This document shows, piece after piece, positions 45,601-57,736 of a stretch of DNA of 64,000 nt. The first letter of the stretch is position 1; every line of letters begins with the position of its first letter. The DNA lies in assembly GCA_003260075.1 (NCBI GenBank), contig QLIY01000794.1, positions 1 through 64,000 of the forward strand, in the 5' to 3' direction. The notes beneath the pieces are model-generated. The model had not been told where the DNA came from, ran no database searches, and saw only the letters and a list, made by a program, of their open reading frames with translations. A program made the translations under genes and the position numbers. This stretch comes from Phallusia mammillata (lineage: Eukaryota; Chordata; Ascidiacea; Phlebobranchia; Ascidiidae).

Positions 45601-48600
45601 TATAGTATAGATTCATTATGCATTTCCCCCCCCCCCTGGCAAATTTTGGGAAACCGCTGGAGAAATTTTCAAAACACCTTAAACAAAACACTGGCCACCA
45701 ATCATTTCGGTTCTGGGGCAACACAACAAACCTTGCTGGGAAGCAGAGTGGTGCCAATAGATTTTGATACAATAACAACCTACCGACTTCATATTTAACT
45801 GGAGTGAATATTACTCTTAAAGATTTTGTTCTAAAAATTAGCAAACGGTGAATTAATGCGTCTCCAGAAAAGGTATATTTTCCAATAATCAATAAAAGTG
45901 CGTTATTTTCATCGCAAGTTTTTTAAATCGAAAAAACTGAACCCACAGCTGAAATAAGTGTTTCTTAACACTGAGATCGCTGACTTAAATGAGTTCGTGA
46001 AAGGTTTTCGTGAGTCCGTGACCAACTTACGACATACCAAAACAAGCTTAATTTTATTCTTTGGATTGTCATTGGACATTAAATTATTATCAAAAGGCTT
46101 AAAACTTAAAAACAAAAACTTAAAAAGATTGTGTCTTATGTATACGACAACGTAGTTTTCCCACCTTGGCCCAGTGACGCACCATCCGTCGAAAGTTTGG
46201 TCCGCTCCTCCGCTGTTTTCGATTAAACCGTCGCCATCTTTGTCATGCTTAAGGCTCTGCCGCATGACGATCTGTTACGTAATAAATGACGTCAGTTCCG
46301 AAATGAAAGCAATGTGGCAAAACATGACCAAATATGGATCAATACTGAAATTTAGTTTCACTCCAGCTTTTTTGTTAGCTCGAAGAATTAACCAGTAATG
46401 CAAACAGTTTCGATTAGCAAACAAATTTCAATTGAGCATGCCCTTCTATTGATGTTTCCTTTTCCAATTTTTAAAAGCAAACTGTTCAAAAGAAACACCT
46501 TCAGTTGCGCATGCATTGAACTACTTTTTTGAAAATGAAGCTAAATGGTCTTCCAGTCAACAATTAAATTGGTTGGGCATGCTTTTCAGCTCGCTCCCTA
46601 CAAACTGGAATGCCGCAAGGTGGCTACATTAGCTCATACCGCCCGATCCCTCGTCACCAATTGCACTAATAAGACCTTGTAGGTCGAAAGTGTGCTCTGG
46701 CTGAAGCTTAATAATCAAATTTCTATGCATAAAAACCAAACTTTTTGCATGACAAATATGTAGGTTAGTGTCAAAATTAGCGTTTTGCGTCAGATATTTT
46801 TCAAGGGGACAAGTAGATTAAAAACAAACAGACAAGGCTGTTTTTTGTGCTGTGGATGTTAAACACAAAACCGTGATGTTTTAAACATGCATGGTACAAT
46901 TGCGTACCTTACAGATAGGCCAAACAGTTTGGAGAAAAGCACGGTCTTTGGTGAGATAAAAGTCTCGAAAGGCTTGCAACACAAACTTGGGGTTGAGGTC
47001 TCTCCAATCAGCTGTGTCATGGACAAAGTACGTATTCACTTCCATCCACGGTTCATCATCTGTAAAAAAATGCTACTTTGGTTACATTTTTAGGGTATTA
47101 TATATCTTTGATACATTTTGGTAAGGCAAGTCGACCGTACGAATTGTTTTAAAACGTCCACCTAACTCACTACACTACACAATGCAACGTATGGGGTTCT
47201 TGCCTATACAAATAGATTTTGAAGAGAGCGCAACGTACAGTATCCAAAAAGGATGCGGTTTCGAGATAATTAATTTCCAAGCGTTATATGCGAATGGATT
47301 GCAATGCGTAATACCAAAAACACGAATTGAGAGGTCTTGTGCTTTTTTTATTGTTACGATTTTTTATTACACATTTTGAGAAGCAATTATCAACTGCATG
47401 ATCTTTAATTGTCAGGGCACGACTTTGGACGCAAGTCGTGTGCAAAAACGTTTACCAATTGATATGAGTGTTTGTAAAAATCTGTCAACAAACCAAGGCA
47501 GAGAAAGGGGAAAAGTAAAAACAATGTTGACATGCTTGGAAAGCATTTCGTTACTTCATTAACTCAGAGTTTTTTCATTAACAAATTTCTTGATCTAATA
47601 AAGCAAAACGTAAATGATGACCTGGACATCCGATGTCATGTGGAACAACGTTAGCAGTTTTGGCAGGCGCCCAGTCACCGTCCATTAAATATTTTCGTCT
47701 TGTCGGATTGGCATGCAAAATGCTTGCAGCTGTAAAAATGGTGAATCAGAATTAGAAAAAAACGTAATTTAGGGATCAACAAACATGGAATTTATGTCAT
47801 AAAGTTTCGTTTATAGCTCAGAAAATGCCAATAGACATGAATTCGTTTCAGGTTGTCCCAGTGAGCAGCATAGTCGTGGTTTTGAATGGCATTAAGCTAC
47901 ACGGGATCGTTCGTTTGGCTTGTATACAGGTAAAGCTCTATGATTGCCTAATACATGTCCTAGATTCTAAAAAAATCAAGTTTTGACTAATCACAGCAGA
48001 ATGCCTCTTAAAAACGACATGGTACTGCCGACATCAAATAGCTTTAAAATTAGGTTAACCCGTCTAGATTGATGAAAAGAAATCCTAGTCGACATATAAA
48101 CAAATGTTAGCACTGCAAATCAGGTAAATAGCCGTGATTTCAATCTATTCACTGTGGCGAAACAGATGTATACTAACCTATATCGTATTGCACAGAGAGT
48201 TCCAGTTTTGGCCATAGGTGAGCAAGTGCGATGGATGCATAGAAATGAACGTCGTAAGTGTTGTACATCCTGCATAGAACAGAAGTTTGTTGAGTTATTT
48301 TCGTTCCAACTCTATTGTTAGCTTCTTATGTATACAAGTGAAACAACTAACCAACTAGGAAGGTGGCTTTCTGATATACTTCCATTTTATATATTCTATA
48401 CGATATTTACCAATTTACTATACACATCATTTGATCTACACATATGATTGTTTTTGTAAGCAAAAACGAATGGGTCCCCACACGCGTGTTTGTGCGGATT
48501 TACAGTGAACAAACATCCTGGTTATTTTAAGATTTTTAAGGAAAAACCTAATCAACTTTGGCAATAACCCAACTTTAAAAGTTTTGTCCGTATTCTTTTT

Positions 48601-51600
48601 GCATCATTATTGTTATATAATTACAAAAAAAAAACAGTAAATAAGAACGGGAAAAAGACTTTTAATTTAATCTTTGTCCTTGATATTGTCGTTCAAGGTT
48701 AGTTTTTAAACACAATTTTCCAAAACTGAAAATGTGCTTGATAACGTAATATAACGACATAGCATGCTGTGCAAAAACAGCTGATTTCTAGTTACCGACA
48801 CAGACTGTGTCGTAAAACGTCCGTCCGGACGTCAAGCTGAGCACTCCCGCTGCATTCACCCGCCTTTATCGTAAACAAGCGAATTACTCCCTTGAGAGTT
48901 GATACGTCTATCTGACTGACAGTGTACACATATTATGGGCTATAAAAGTAACTATTTGGCCGATTAAGGCAAAATTTTAAATACTGAACGATTAACCTAC
49001 TGCAAACAATTGTTTAACATTTCCGCACATTAGGTCTTGTATTTTGGGCCTAAAACTTATTATTTTGGGGTTTAAAGGGTAAAATGGGTGAATCCAATAA
49101 AAAGTTACAAAATTCTTTAGAATAGCTTACATTGCACCAACCAACAAAGCATGAAACCCACAGATTATGTACTTGGGTCAGTACAGCCGTTTTTAATTTT
49201 TTTCATTTTGGGGGCCTGTGGGTGAACCGCTGGGTCGTTTGGGGTCAAACTTCAGGAGGATCAAATTTGGATTAATAACTAACATCTGTCCAAATTTGAA
49301 TACATTTAAAGCACTCTTTCTTGACCAAACACGTATAACAAACCAGCGTTAGACAGAAAAAAGAAAAAAGAAAAAAAGAAAAATACGGACAAAAACAATA
49401 TGTGTCCCCTTCTAGAAGGGGACCCATAATAACATTTTCTCAAAAGCATTTTGTAAGTACGTACTTGTACTCTTGGCCCTCCAGATAGGCGAATTTTCCG
49501 TATTCCTTAAAGAAATCCAGTTTGTGGATGTCATCCTCGCTAGAATACAAAGCATGGATAACGAACAAACCCATGATTGTTTCAGTTCCTTAAGCTACAT
49601 GTCCAAGTTGGGCAATGCCTATGTTGCAAATTAGGCGCCACAGTGGGAATCTGACAGTTCCTCGATGTGCTTACGTCATGGCATCGATTGGTTTTTATGG
49701 TGATGTCATTTCAATTGACGAGCAAAAAATCAATCGAAAATACAACACACCAGTTACTTTTTTTGCTCTGTATTATGTAAGTTGTTTATGTTGCTGCTTT
49801 AAAGCAAGCATATAAAAAGGTCGCAACTACTCGTTAAAGTAATAAACCGGAGGTTGTAAACCTTTTTCCCTCGTTATTTACCCTTTTCACAGATTTGGAT
49901 GATAAAATTGTACTCTCAAAGCCTTTTAAATTCAAATCTACACGCGCTTCAGAACGTTTGTGACCGCTTGTAATGTTATCTGTTTGCCACGTTCTCATTT
50001 CGCTTGAAATTCACCCTTGAATGTCTCAAATTTATATTTGACAAGTAATATACAGATTATGGACAAACTTTTGTCTGTTGTTCTTTTTCCTAAACCATTA
50101 ACGATGCTTTTAAACAGTTTCCATTAAAACAAGTGCAATTTCCCCAAGTAGACATAAATTATTCACCAAGCAAGAGCTGCGGGAAAAATTACAAGACCTT
50201 GGAAATAACTTCGCTACAAACCGCCAACGACGTTCAATAAATGAGTAGAGCGGGTGCTTTATGGCATGTCAGGCTCAGCTTTGAAACAGGTTGCTTAACA
50301 TTTCAATAGAACATTTCCACGAAAAAACAATACTTCATTAGTAGAACGTCAACATTCGTAACATACTCTGGACTGTATTGGAAACAGAACAAACTGCAAT
50401 GAGACTCACCTTATGTGTGACGTCACTGCGTTTTTGTGCGTCACTGTTCCGTTTGAGTGCGAGTTGCCATTTGATGAAACGTCATGTCCGTTCGGAGTCT
50501 TGCCGTCTTCATCACCAACTTCCAGCCACATCGTACCGCCATCGGTTACGTAGTAAAGCTCGTTAAAGAGCGCCGACTTATACCAAGCCGGTAGACGACT
50601 GAAAATTAAATAAAAAATATTGTGCACAGACATAGTTTGGCAAATAATTCAAATATACGTTTTTAATTGTTCTTTGTAGTTGCTCGTTACCATAGTATCA
50701 ACTCATAATGTGTTGTAGAGCAGTCGAGCTTCATTTTAGTTCGATACCACAATAACAGCCCAACAATCAAACAAGGAATCCAACAATTTGGCACAAGGCA
50801 ATCGAAACATAAAAGTCGCGTACGTCACCCGACATACGTCAAATTGGAATTGGGTCAATCAAATAGGCAATATTGCCTTTCCACTACTTTCTACAGTTTC
50901 CGCTACACAACATGCTAACCTATTGCTAAGAATCGGTTGCTGCCATTGCTCAATTTTTTGTTCCCATTCGTGATAATTGCTCAGTGCATAATCGGCGATC
51001 GGAGGTCCAGCATCTCCCGAACTGCCAAAATATCGAGTGTAACGTCGCTTATACTGCCTCTGGTGGTCGCCGAAGTAAATCTGTTTGGACGAGAAAAAAA
51101 TCATGTGAAAGTGATCTATTTTCGGAGTGTTGAAATTATTACATCAAATGAAACTAAATGTCTCGCAATTATAAAGGGTTGATCGCACAAGTCTTAAAAT
51201 GTTTCCAAGTTGTGTATGTATTGAAGGCAATTGTTGTACCCTAACAAATAAAACAATACAACATTCCACTTTTTGGATCATGACAAGTATTATCATAGCC
51301 ATGTTCAGAGTTTCAAATCAAAGAAAGAAAAGTAAGTCTATTATATTTTTTCCACTCAGTGATTCCTTGGCCTCAAAGACCGTAGGTTGACAGCCAAAAA
51401 ATGGTTAGTTTGTACCAAAAGGCCAATTTTGAAACGCATACACTGGTCAAACTTCACCGAAGAAAAAGAGTTCGTAATTAAAGGGGATCCATAATTAAAG
51501 TACTAATTAAAAAGCTTGACATCAAACTCAAGTTGTTGACATTTGACCTTACATTCCTAGTCGGAGGTTTTTTATTTTAAAAAAAGCTCAGGTAGCCACA

Positions 51601-54600
51601 AGATTACAAAGTTGTATCTGCACAATGTACAATTTGGTCGCCATCGTTATCGGGTAAGAGTCTTGGCAATGTCTGCGCAAATACCACACAAAATGGGTCT
51701 GTTTGAAAAATATTTGTTCGCGCAAATACCAAAGAATCGTAAAACAACAAATATGTTTTAATATCAAAGCAGTTGATATTGAAGTTATTAGTCATTCGTC
51801 CCCAGGATTTTAGGACATACATATTTTGCTCGTCGGTTTTTTATTCAAAGCAGACATCGACTGTATGACTTAAAGCAGTTTAAACAATTCTGGTCAACAC
51901 AAGAGTTAAAATGACGTCATGCTCTCTTGCTGTTGTACCAAAAATGGTCATCATGTCTCGGACTTACAACTTTAGTTTAACATGACATAGAAAAAAGCCA
52001 TGTTCTGGTATCACTGTATGTAAATATTTAGTAATTTCCGCCCTGAAATAAACCTTAAAGGGGGGGGGGCGTCTCGGACTGACAACTTTAGTTTAACATG
52101 ACATAGAAAAAAGCCATGTTCTGGTAGCACTGTATGTAAATATTTAGTAATTTCCGCCCTGAAATAAACCTTAAAATTTAAAATCTTGTCACAAGAAAGG
52201 TTTACAGTTAAACCGTACATTTTGTAAAATCAGCACTTCGTTACGCAACCCCAAAGATAGAAACATATTGAAATGAGCGATTTATTTTGTTAAACCTAAC
52301 TATCAAACCGAAAAATGACCAAACACTATGATATGATAACCTATGTACAATTGTAATGATCGCATCGTTGTTGCTGGTGAATAACGGCACAAATAGACGT
52401 AAAAAGCGACATGGTTTATGTTTCTAACGTTTAGGCAAATGCTCGTGCAATCATCAGTGATTTTTTACGTCTATTTGGGCCGTTATTTTCACCATTAAAC
52501 TTATATATTTTAATATTGTTTTCGCAAATAAAATGGGCGGATAACTTTAGCTTAAAGATTAATATGCATGCTCAAAGTAATGTTAAAACAAAGTGTTGTG
52601 ACTTGTGAAGTACATTTGTTTCCTATGATTACAGCAAGATTAGTTTTCAACATTTGTTTTGGGGGTTCAGCGGGTTGAAAAAAAAAACTTGGCGAAACTT
52701 TGGCGACTATACTGTTCCATCCTAATCCAAATTGTTGTACCAATTATTCATGACCACTCAGAACGCATTTTAAACTCAGGCTTATCCGGCGTGAAGGGCA
52801 CTGTATCTCCTGTTGTTTTCCCAATAGGGCACAGGAGTTGCGTGGGATGCGATACATTCAACAGTGCATAAGACTTGAACGGAAACTGTATGTTAGCCTA
52901 TACACACACCAACCACACTATGATATAAACAACAAGCTGGTTTCTCCTAAAGCGAGACTCAGCATAGTTAAAACAAGCTAAAACATCGAGGTATTTTTTT
53001 GCGATTTCCGAAAGGTTTAAGTGCAAAATGCGTTTAGCTTCAAAACACAAACACAGTAATCGGTACTTGATGCACCACGCACAAAAGCAAATATTTATTA
53101 TCGTTAAGTACATGATGGGCACAAACTACAACACATGATGAATCGTAGTACGCTGGTTGTAGTACATTTGGTTGATTACCTCATCTTTAACCAATCAACA
53201 TAAAGTACCAGGGCTAGTTTGTCGACATTTACTATACAAACAGTTACTAGCGGTAAAGCACCGAACCCGCCAGGAAGATTTCGTGTCGAAACCAAATATT
53301 CCTGAGTTAGTATACCTTAGATACTTGTCACAATGGATATTGGGAACAAATTCGTTTGCTGGAAATGTAACTAGTTCACAACGCTCCCACATACCTTTTC
53401 TATCACATAAGCTGCACAAACCGGAAAAAAGTGTGTGCAAAAACGGTTTTGTAAAAATATTGTGATTCATTACAATTTCAATTGTCCGATGCGAATCTAT
53501 AAGCTTTGGTTTCACACAACAAAAAACTCGCTTTAGGGCGAAACCGAAACAACACCAAAACCACATAATCGGCCGAAATGTTTCGTCGCCGCCCTAGTTA
53601 CCAGGAAACACAACAATAATATTCACATGTTATGTCAACCGTAACCCAACCCACGTACGTTAATGCTGCTGAACTGAAAACAATATTTTTAATTTTCAAT
53701 CTTACCTCGGGCATGTCCCAAGCCAGACAGAACTCGACCTGCTCATTCGACGAATTGGCGGTCACGTGACACGATGCGGAGACGGCGCATGCAGTAACCT
53801 CTCCCCTGTCAGTGGGGCGACTTTTCTCTGTAAAGCGACGACAGAACAGAAAACAATAATAAGAAACAGGAAATGGTCGGTTCCCGTGTACACAATGGAC
53901 CAAAATAACGCATCATCATGAGTTCTCACTGTTATTATTACTGTTACACGCAAAAGCGAAAAAGAGCAAACATAACTTTAAAGTAAAATGAGGAACAACA
54001 AGACTTTTAGATGCACCATGAAATGATCAAAAACCGAAAAATTCAAAAAGGCACATCCTAACATCATAATACGTAACTTGACCGTGGATTAACCCATACA
54101 AGAATCGCCCAGGGCAATTCTGTTATAACCACAAAACCAAAGTAGACCTCAACCCACATATTTCTGTAATTGCGAAAAGCCACAGAACAAACACCGCTGT
54201 GTTGTGCATTGCACTAACAACATACAGGTCTGGGGGGGGGGGCACGAATCGCCCAGGGCAATTCTGTTATAACCACAAAACCAAAGTAGACCCACATATT
54301 TCTGTAATTGCGAAAAGACATAGAACAAACACCGCTGTGTTGTGCATTGCACTAACAACATACAGGTCTATATTTTTTCAGTCAGTAGATAAGAATGGCC
54401 GGGGCGGTTATGACAAATAGGTTGAAAACAAACAGATATGTGGCATGCTGCTCCAATGAGCTTCGGTTATTCATTAACAAACAAGGCGTTTCCTATGCAC
54501 CGCCCAGCAGAACAGGCAAATACATTACGGTTTACAACAGTCTTGAGCTGATGACTCAACATTTGAAACAATGGTTTTAAAAACGTGGCTGCGTTTGTGT

Positions 54601-57600
54601 GGATTCTACGCAGATCATAAAAACGCTGTGTGGGCCAAGCACGAGCTTAATAAAATACGAAAAACAAATATTTCTTGCATACCGGCCTTGGAGTACAGCG
54701 TTCCATTTTGTAGCAAGGGGCCCCACACTTCGTTACCGTCACCAGTTGGATTAAAATTGTTACATTGCGTCACATTAACTCCTTCCTGAAAAAAAGAGTA
54801 AAGGAATTGACTATGACTAAACTAGATTCAAGGCAAAATAAATAAACAAATGCTTCAGATGGTAATCTTTAGTTTAGTCTATCGATATTATGACAAAGTG
54901 CTTTGAAACAACGAAAACAGAGTTGTAAAAACAAAGGTATGGTTTAATAGCGCAATCGAAACACAAATTGGTCAAGCATAAATACAAGTTTCGTCATTTG
55001 CAGCGATAACGGCGAAATAACTAAACATATACTAACGTGGTATTGTACAAATGGAAAGATATGCGTACCGCGTATTGATTATGGTAACGCTGTTAGCGCG
55101 ACGAGTCCCACCGATTAGTATTAATATGCAATGTACTTACACGTTGGGAAGCAGTCACGTTCATGGGGGGGGGGTGGTATGGTTTAATAGCGCATTTGAA
55201 ACACAAATTGGTCAAGCATAAATATAAGTTTCGTCATTTACAGCGATAACGGCGAAATAACTAAACATATACTAACGTGGTATTGTACAAAATGAAAGAT
55301 ATGCGTACCGCGTATTGATTATGGTAACGCTGTCAGCGCGACGAGTCCCACCGATAAGTATTAATATGCAATGTACTTACACGTTGGGAAGCAGTCACGT
55401 TCATAGTGTATGGCATATCAGGGTAGGAATTGTTGTGCATTGTAACACCTTTGGCAACGCCACAAGTAAAATTCTCATGCCACAATCCTGAGCCGGACTT
55501 ACGTAGGTTCGGGCAACCTGTCAATTAAAAAAATGACATTTTTAAGTTGACAGTGTGAAATGGCAGGCCCAGAAACGGTTCTGCCAATGCTTGGTGTTTG
55601 GGCTAGGGACATTTGCCAAAATTCTATAGTTAATTGTCACTGCAACTGTTTTTGTGTCTGTCAATGCAAGTTTTTGCACTTGTTGACTATCTTCTAAAGA
55701 AATCAATTGAACCTAATTAACATAAACTTGGTTATATACATAATAAATAAAAATGGAAGATCCTTTGAAAAAAATGATTATCAAAAATACAAATACAGGC
55801 GCCTGGACAAGTCAAGTTAGTAGAAAACATTATGGATTTAAAGTGTAAAAATAATCAACCTGGCCACATTATATGGAATTACATATTGTTGTTAATGTTT
55901 ATACCAGTTCCATTTTCCATTGACATTGTGATTGAAACTTCGACAGCCTCGCTGTTGTTATTTTGGATATGCCACGCAAACACCGCTGTGGGAAGGCTTG
56001 TGTCCTACAAAGCAACGAAGAGAATGTAACACAGGAACTGTGTGTAATCACATGATTTCATGTTGCAGTGTCCTGTGGTTGGTTATTTGTTTCACTTTCA
56101 TTGGTGACAACATTGCTGTATTAGCCAAAACATTGAACAACCTGTGCCAACTTTTTTTCTAATGTTCTATTGCATTTTGAGGCCTCCAGTGGCTACGGTA
56201 CCTTATAATCATGAGGAAACACTGGTGATATCTGTCGGCATGTCAGAACAATATTTTGGCCCCGTAGATGATACACAGTCCAGGCACGAGGGTAGAGTCC
56301 ACAATAATATGCCTGCTCGCCACAGAAACGCCAGTTCCATGTCTTTAAAGTGTTGCTAGGAGGCGATTGTACACTAAGGACCTGCTGGTATACCGTTTTG
56401 TTGTTTCGCCGCACTGTCACAATAAACTAGAAAAAGTGGATCACAATTAATTCCAATAGATTCCTTGTTGGTAGGCTGACAAAAGTCATATATGTGTTGC
56501 TAAATAAACAGTTATCCAACTTGCAAACAACATGCAGCAGTACAAATCAATTAATCTAATTTTAGCTGAAAATCAATGGATTGAGCAGAATCTGGCCCCT
56601 GACAGCCAACATGCTCATTGACAATCACTGTTTTGTTAAATCTGTCAAGGTTTTGTGCAGACTGTTTTTATCTTCAATTTTTCATTACTGTTTTACAGTT
56701 TTATGCCTATTTTAGGAGAAATATATATTTTGAAGTTTTCCATCAACTGATTTCATTTTGTGCAAACAGGTTTACATATATATTTAATCTAATTTGAGCA
56801 ACTTTATTTATAAGACTATCCAACCTGATCTGCCAAAGGATTATTAAAAGTGTAAATTCCAGGTTTAAGTTGCCATTTGCAAAAGTCTCCTTTCCATCCA
56901 CGATTAATAGTTCCACCACCAATACCACCCAATGGAACACCTGTTAAAAACAAATTTACAAAGCTATGAGTAACTTTACGTCACTGCATATTTAATCATA
57001 AACATGTAATTTACCATAAACTTGATGAAGTGAATTTTGATTAAAAAAGTCCATGCATGGTTTCTTGTTTTTTTCTCGTAGCTGTTTGTAGTACATGAGG
57101 TATCTAACCACAAAAAAGCAACAGTACACTTAATACACTGTTAGTGCTAATGTGTAAATAATGTAAACAAAAATCAAAGATAACTAACCGAACACTGAGA
57201 CCAACCAAAGATGGAACTTGGGACAGAGGTGGGTAAGACCACGCTGTGGGATGACATGTAAACTTGTGGCTAAGAGCTAACTTATACCCGAATTCAGGAA
57301 CATTATGACCCAGAACTTTTCCTACATAAAAAACAGAGTTAAAACAATCTGATTGCATAATGGACTGTGTATTTTAACAAAATAAAACCTTTGCCACAGA
57401 TCTTATTTAATTCATATGTTAAACCTTACTTTTGTTTTTACATAAAAACCAACGGATAGTAAAAATTACAGAATAATAAACAAAAGGTAAATGTGTGTGC
57501 ACAAACAAAACTGTATAAATGTAAAAACTTAGTAAACAAAAATTAGTAAACTGATACAGATTCAAGTGATCAAAAAAATAACCTTATTATTTTTAAACAT

Positions 57601-57736
57601 TAAGGTTAAACAAAGTTTTTGGTATGCTGTTGCTACCTCTGTATGAGCTCATCAGTTGTCCATCGTAATCAACATCAGCATTGTCCTCCAAGGTTAGATT
57701 TTTTAGCTGATCCCACCATTTCGGTTGATCCGCCAT
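42676..57736 (-). CDS. GBA2: non-lysosomal glucosylceramidase (GH116)
   Basis: Hydrolyses glucosylceramide to glucose and ceramide at cytosol-facing ER and Golgi membranes. Twenty exons in phase: 57736-57637, 57321-57189, 57103-57015, 56940-56825, 56426-56202, 56004-55905, 55517-55381, 54785-54683, 53827-53706, 51077-50920, 50598-50410, 49539-49465, 48269-48178, 47729-47622, 47059-46908, 46271-46165, 45378-45236, 44250-44144, 43468-43277, 42867-42676; 879 residues (human 927). The nucleophile Glu is in [16 protein letters not shown] (exon 11) and the acid/base Asp in [10 protein letters not shown] (exon 16). Also diagnostic: [45 protein letters not shown] and [16 protein letters not shown]. 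No signal peptide, as in the family. Exon 17 is present twice (second copy 44946-44804) and exon 7 has a partial second copy, both beside placeholder runs. Confidence 0.97.
43731..43973. repeat. about 116-bp duplication around 10 C
   Basis: Copy A 43731-43847, C run 43848-43857, copy B 43858 to about 43973, both starting gtaaatattgcataaaat. Small indels differ. In the GBA2 intron between 44144 and 43468. Confidence 0.85.
44286..44755. repeat. about 225-bp duplication around 10 C
   Basis: Copy A 44286-44509, C run 44510-44519, copy B 44520 to about 44755, both starting aaaaactgatataggtg. Several substitutions and indels of a few bases separate them, an allelic level of difference. Confidence 0.85.
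44791..45636. repeat. GBA2: about 420-bp duplication carrying all of GBA2 exon 17, two C runs
   Basis: Unit 1 runs 44791-45211 and ends in 11 C (45212-45222); unit 2 runs 45223-45625 and ends in 11 C (45626-45636). Each holds a complete exon 17 with acceptor and donor (44946-44804 and 45378-45236). The exons differ at one residue, Gln versus Arg in LLK(Q/R)ATES. Including both would insert the same 143-nt exon twice and break the frame, so only one belongs in the mRNA. Confidence 0.85.
46608..46710 (+). repeat. dispersed repeat, copy 2
   Basis: Matches 15414-15517 (minus) over about 105 bp, from gaatgccgcaaggtggctac to ctgaagctta. It lies in a GBA2 intron. No target duplication was identified. 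Confidence 0.55.
48340..48515 (+). repeat. dispersed repeat shared with 62035-62210
   Basis: About 170 bp, including tacacatcatttgat and ccccacacgcgtgtttgtgc, recurs in inverted orientation at 62035-62210 with moderate divergence. A partial terminal match atgggtcccc near 48470 and ggggacccat near 49417 suggests the element may extend to about 49430. Confidence 0.55.
51955..52174. repeat. about 104-bp duplication around 10 G
   Basis: Copy A 51955-52059, G run 52060-52069, copy B 52071-52174, both starting gtctcggact. Two or three substitutions separate them. In the 2.6-kb GBA2 intron between 53706 and 51077, which otherwise shows no exon. Confidence 0.85.
52376..52493. mobile_element. foldback inverted-repeat element (MITE-like)
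   Basis: The left arm from ggtgaataacggcacaaat and the right arm ending ggccgttattttcacc pair over about 32 bp with a few mismatches and one 2-base indel. The middle is about 50 bp. No clear target duplication. In a GBA2 intron. Confidence 0.55.
54102..54369. repeat. about 125-bp duplication around 11 G
   Basis: Copy A 54102-54231, G run 54232-54242, copy B from about 54245 to 54369, both with gaatcgcccagggcaattc. Copy B lacks a few bases present in copy A. In a GBA2 intron. Confidence 0.85.
54936..55404. repeat. about 229-bp duplication around 10 G, includes the end of GBA2 exon 7
   Basis: Copy A 54936-55164, G run 55165-55174, copy B 55175-55404. Copy A includes a 24-bp partial exon 7 (55141-55164) with its donor; the full exon is 55517-55381, attached to copy B. 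A handful of substitutions separate the copies. Confidence 0.85.

Noticed and set aside
2381..55404. Many tandem exon and intron duplications as real gene evolution
   Set aside because: Nearly all abut a 10-11 base G or C run whose strand is constant in long blocks, which points to assembly.
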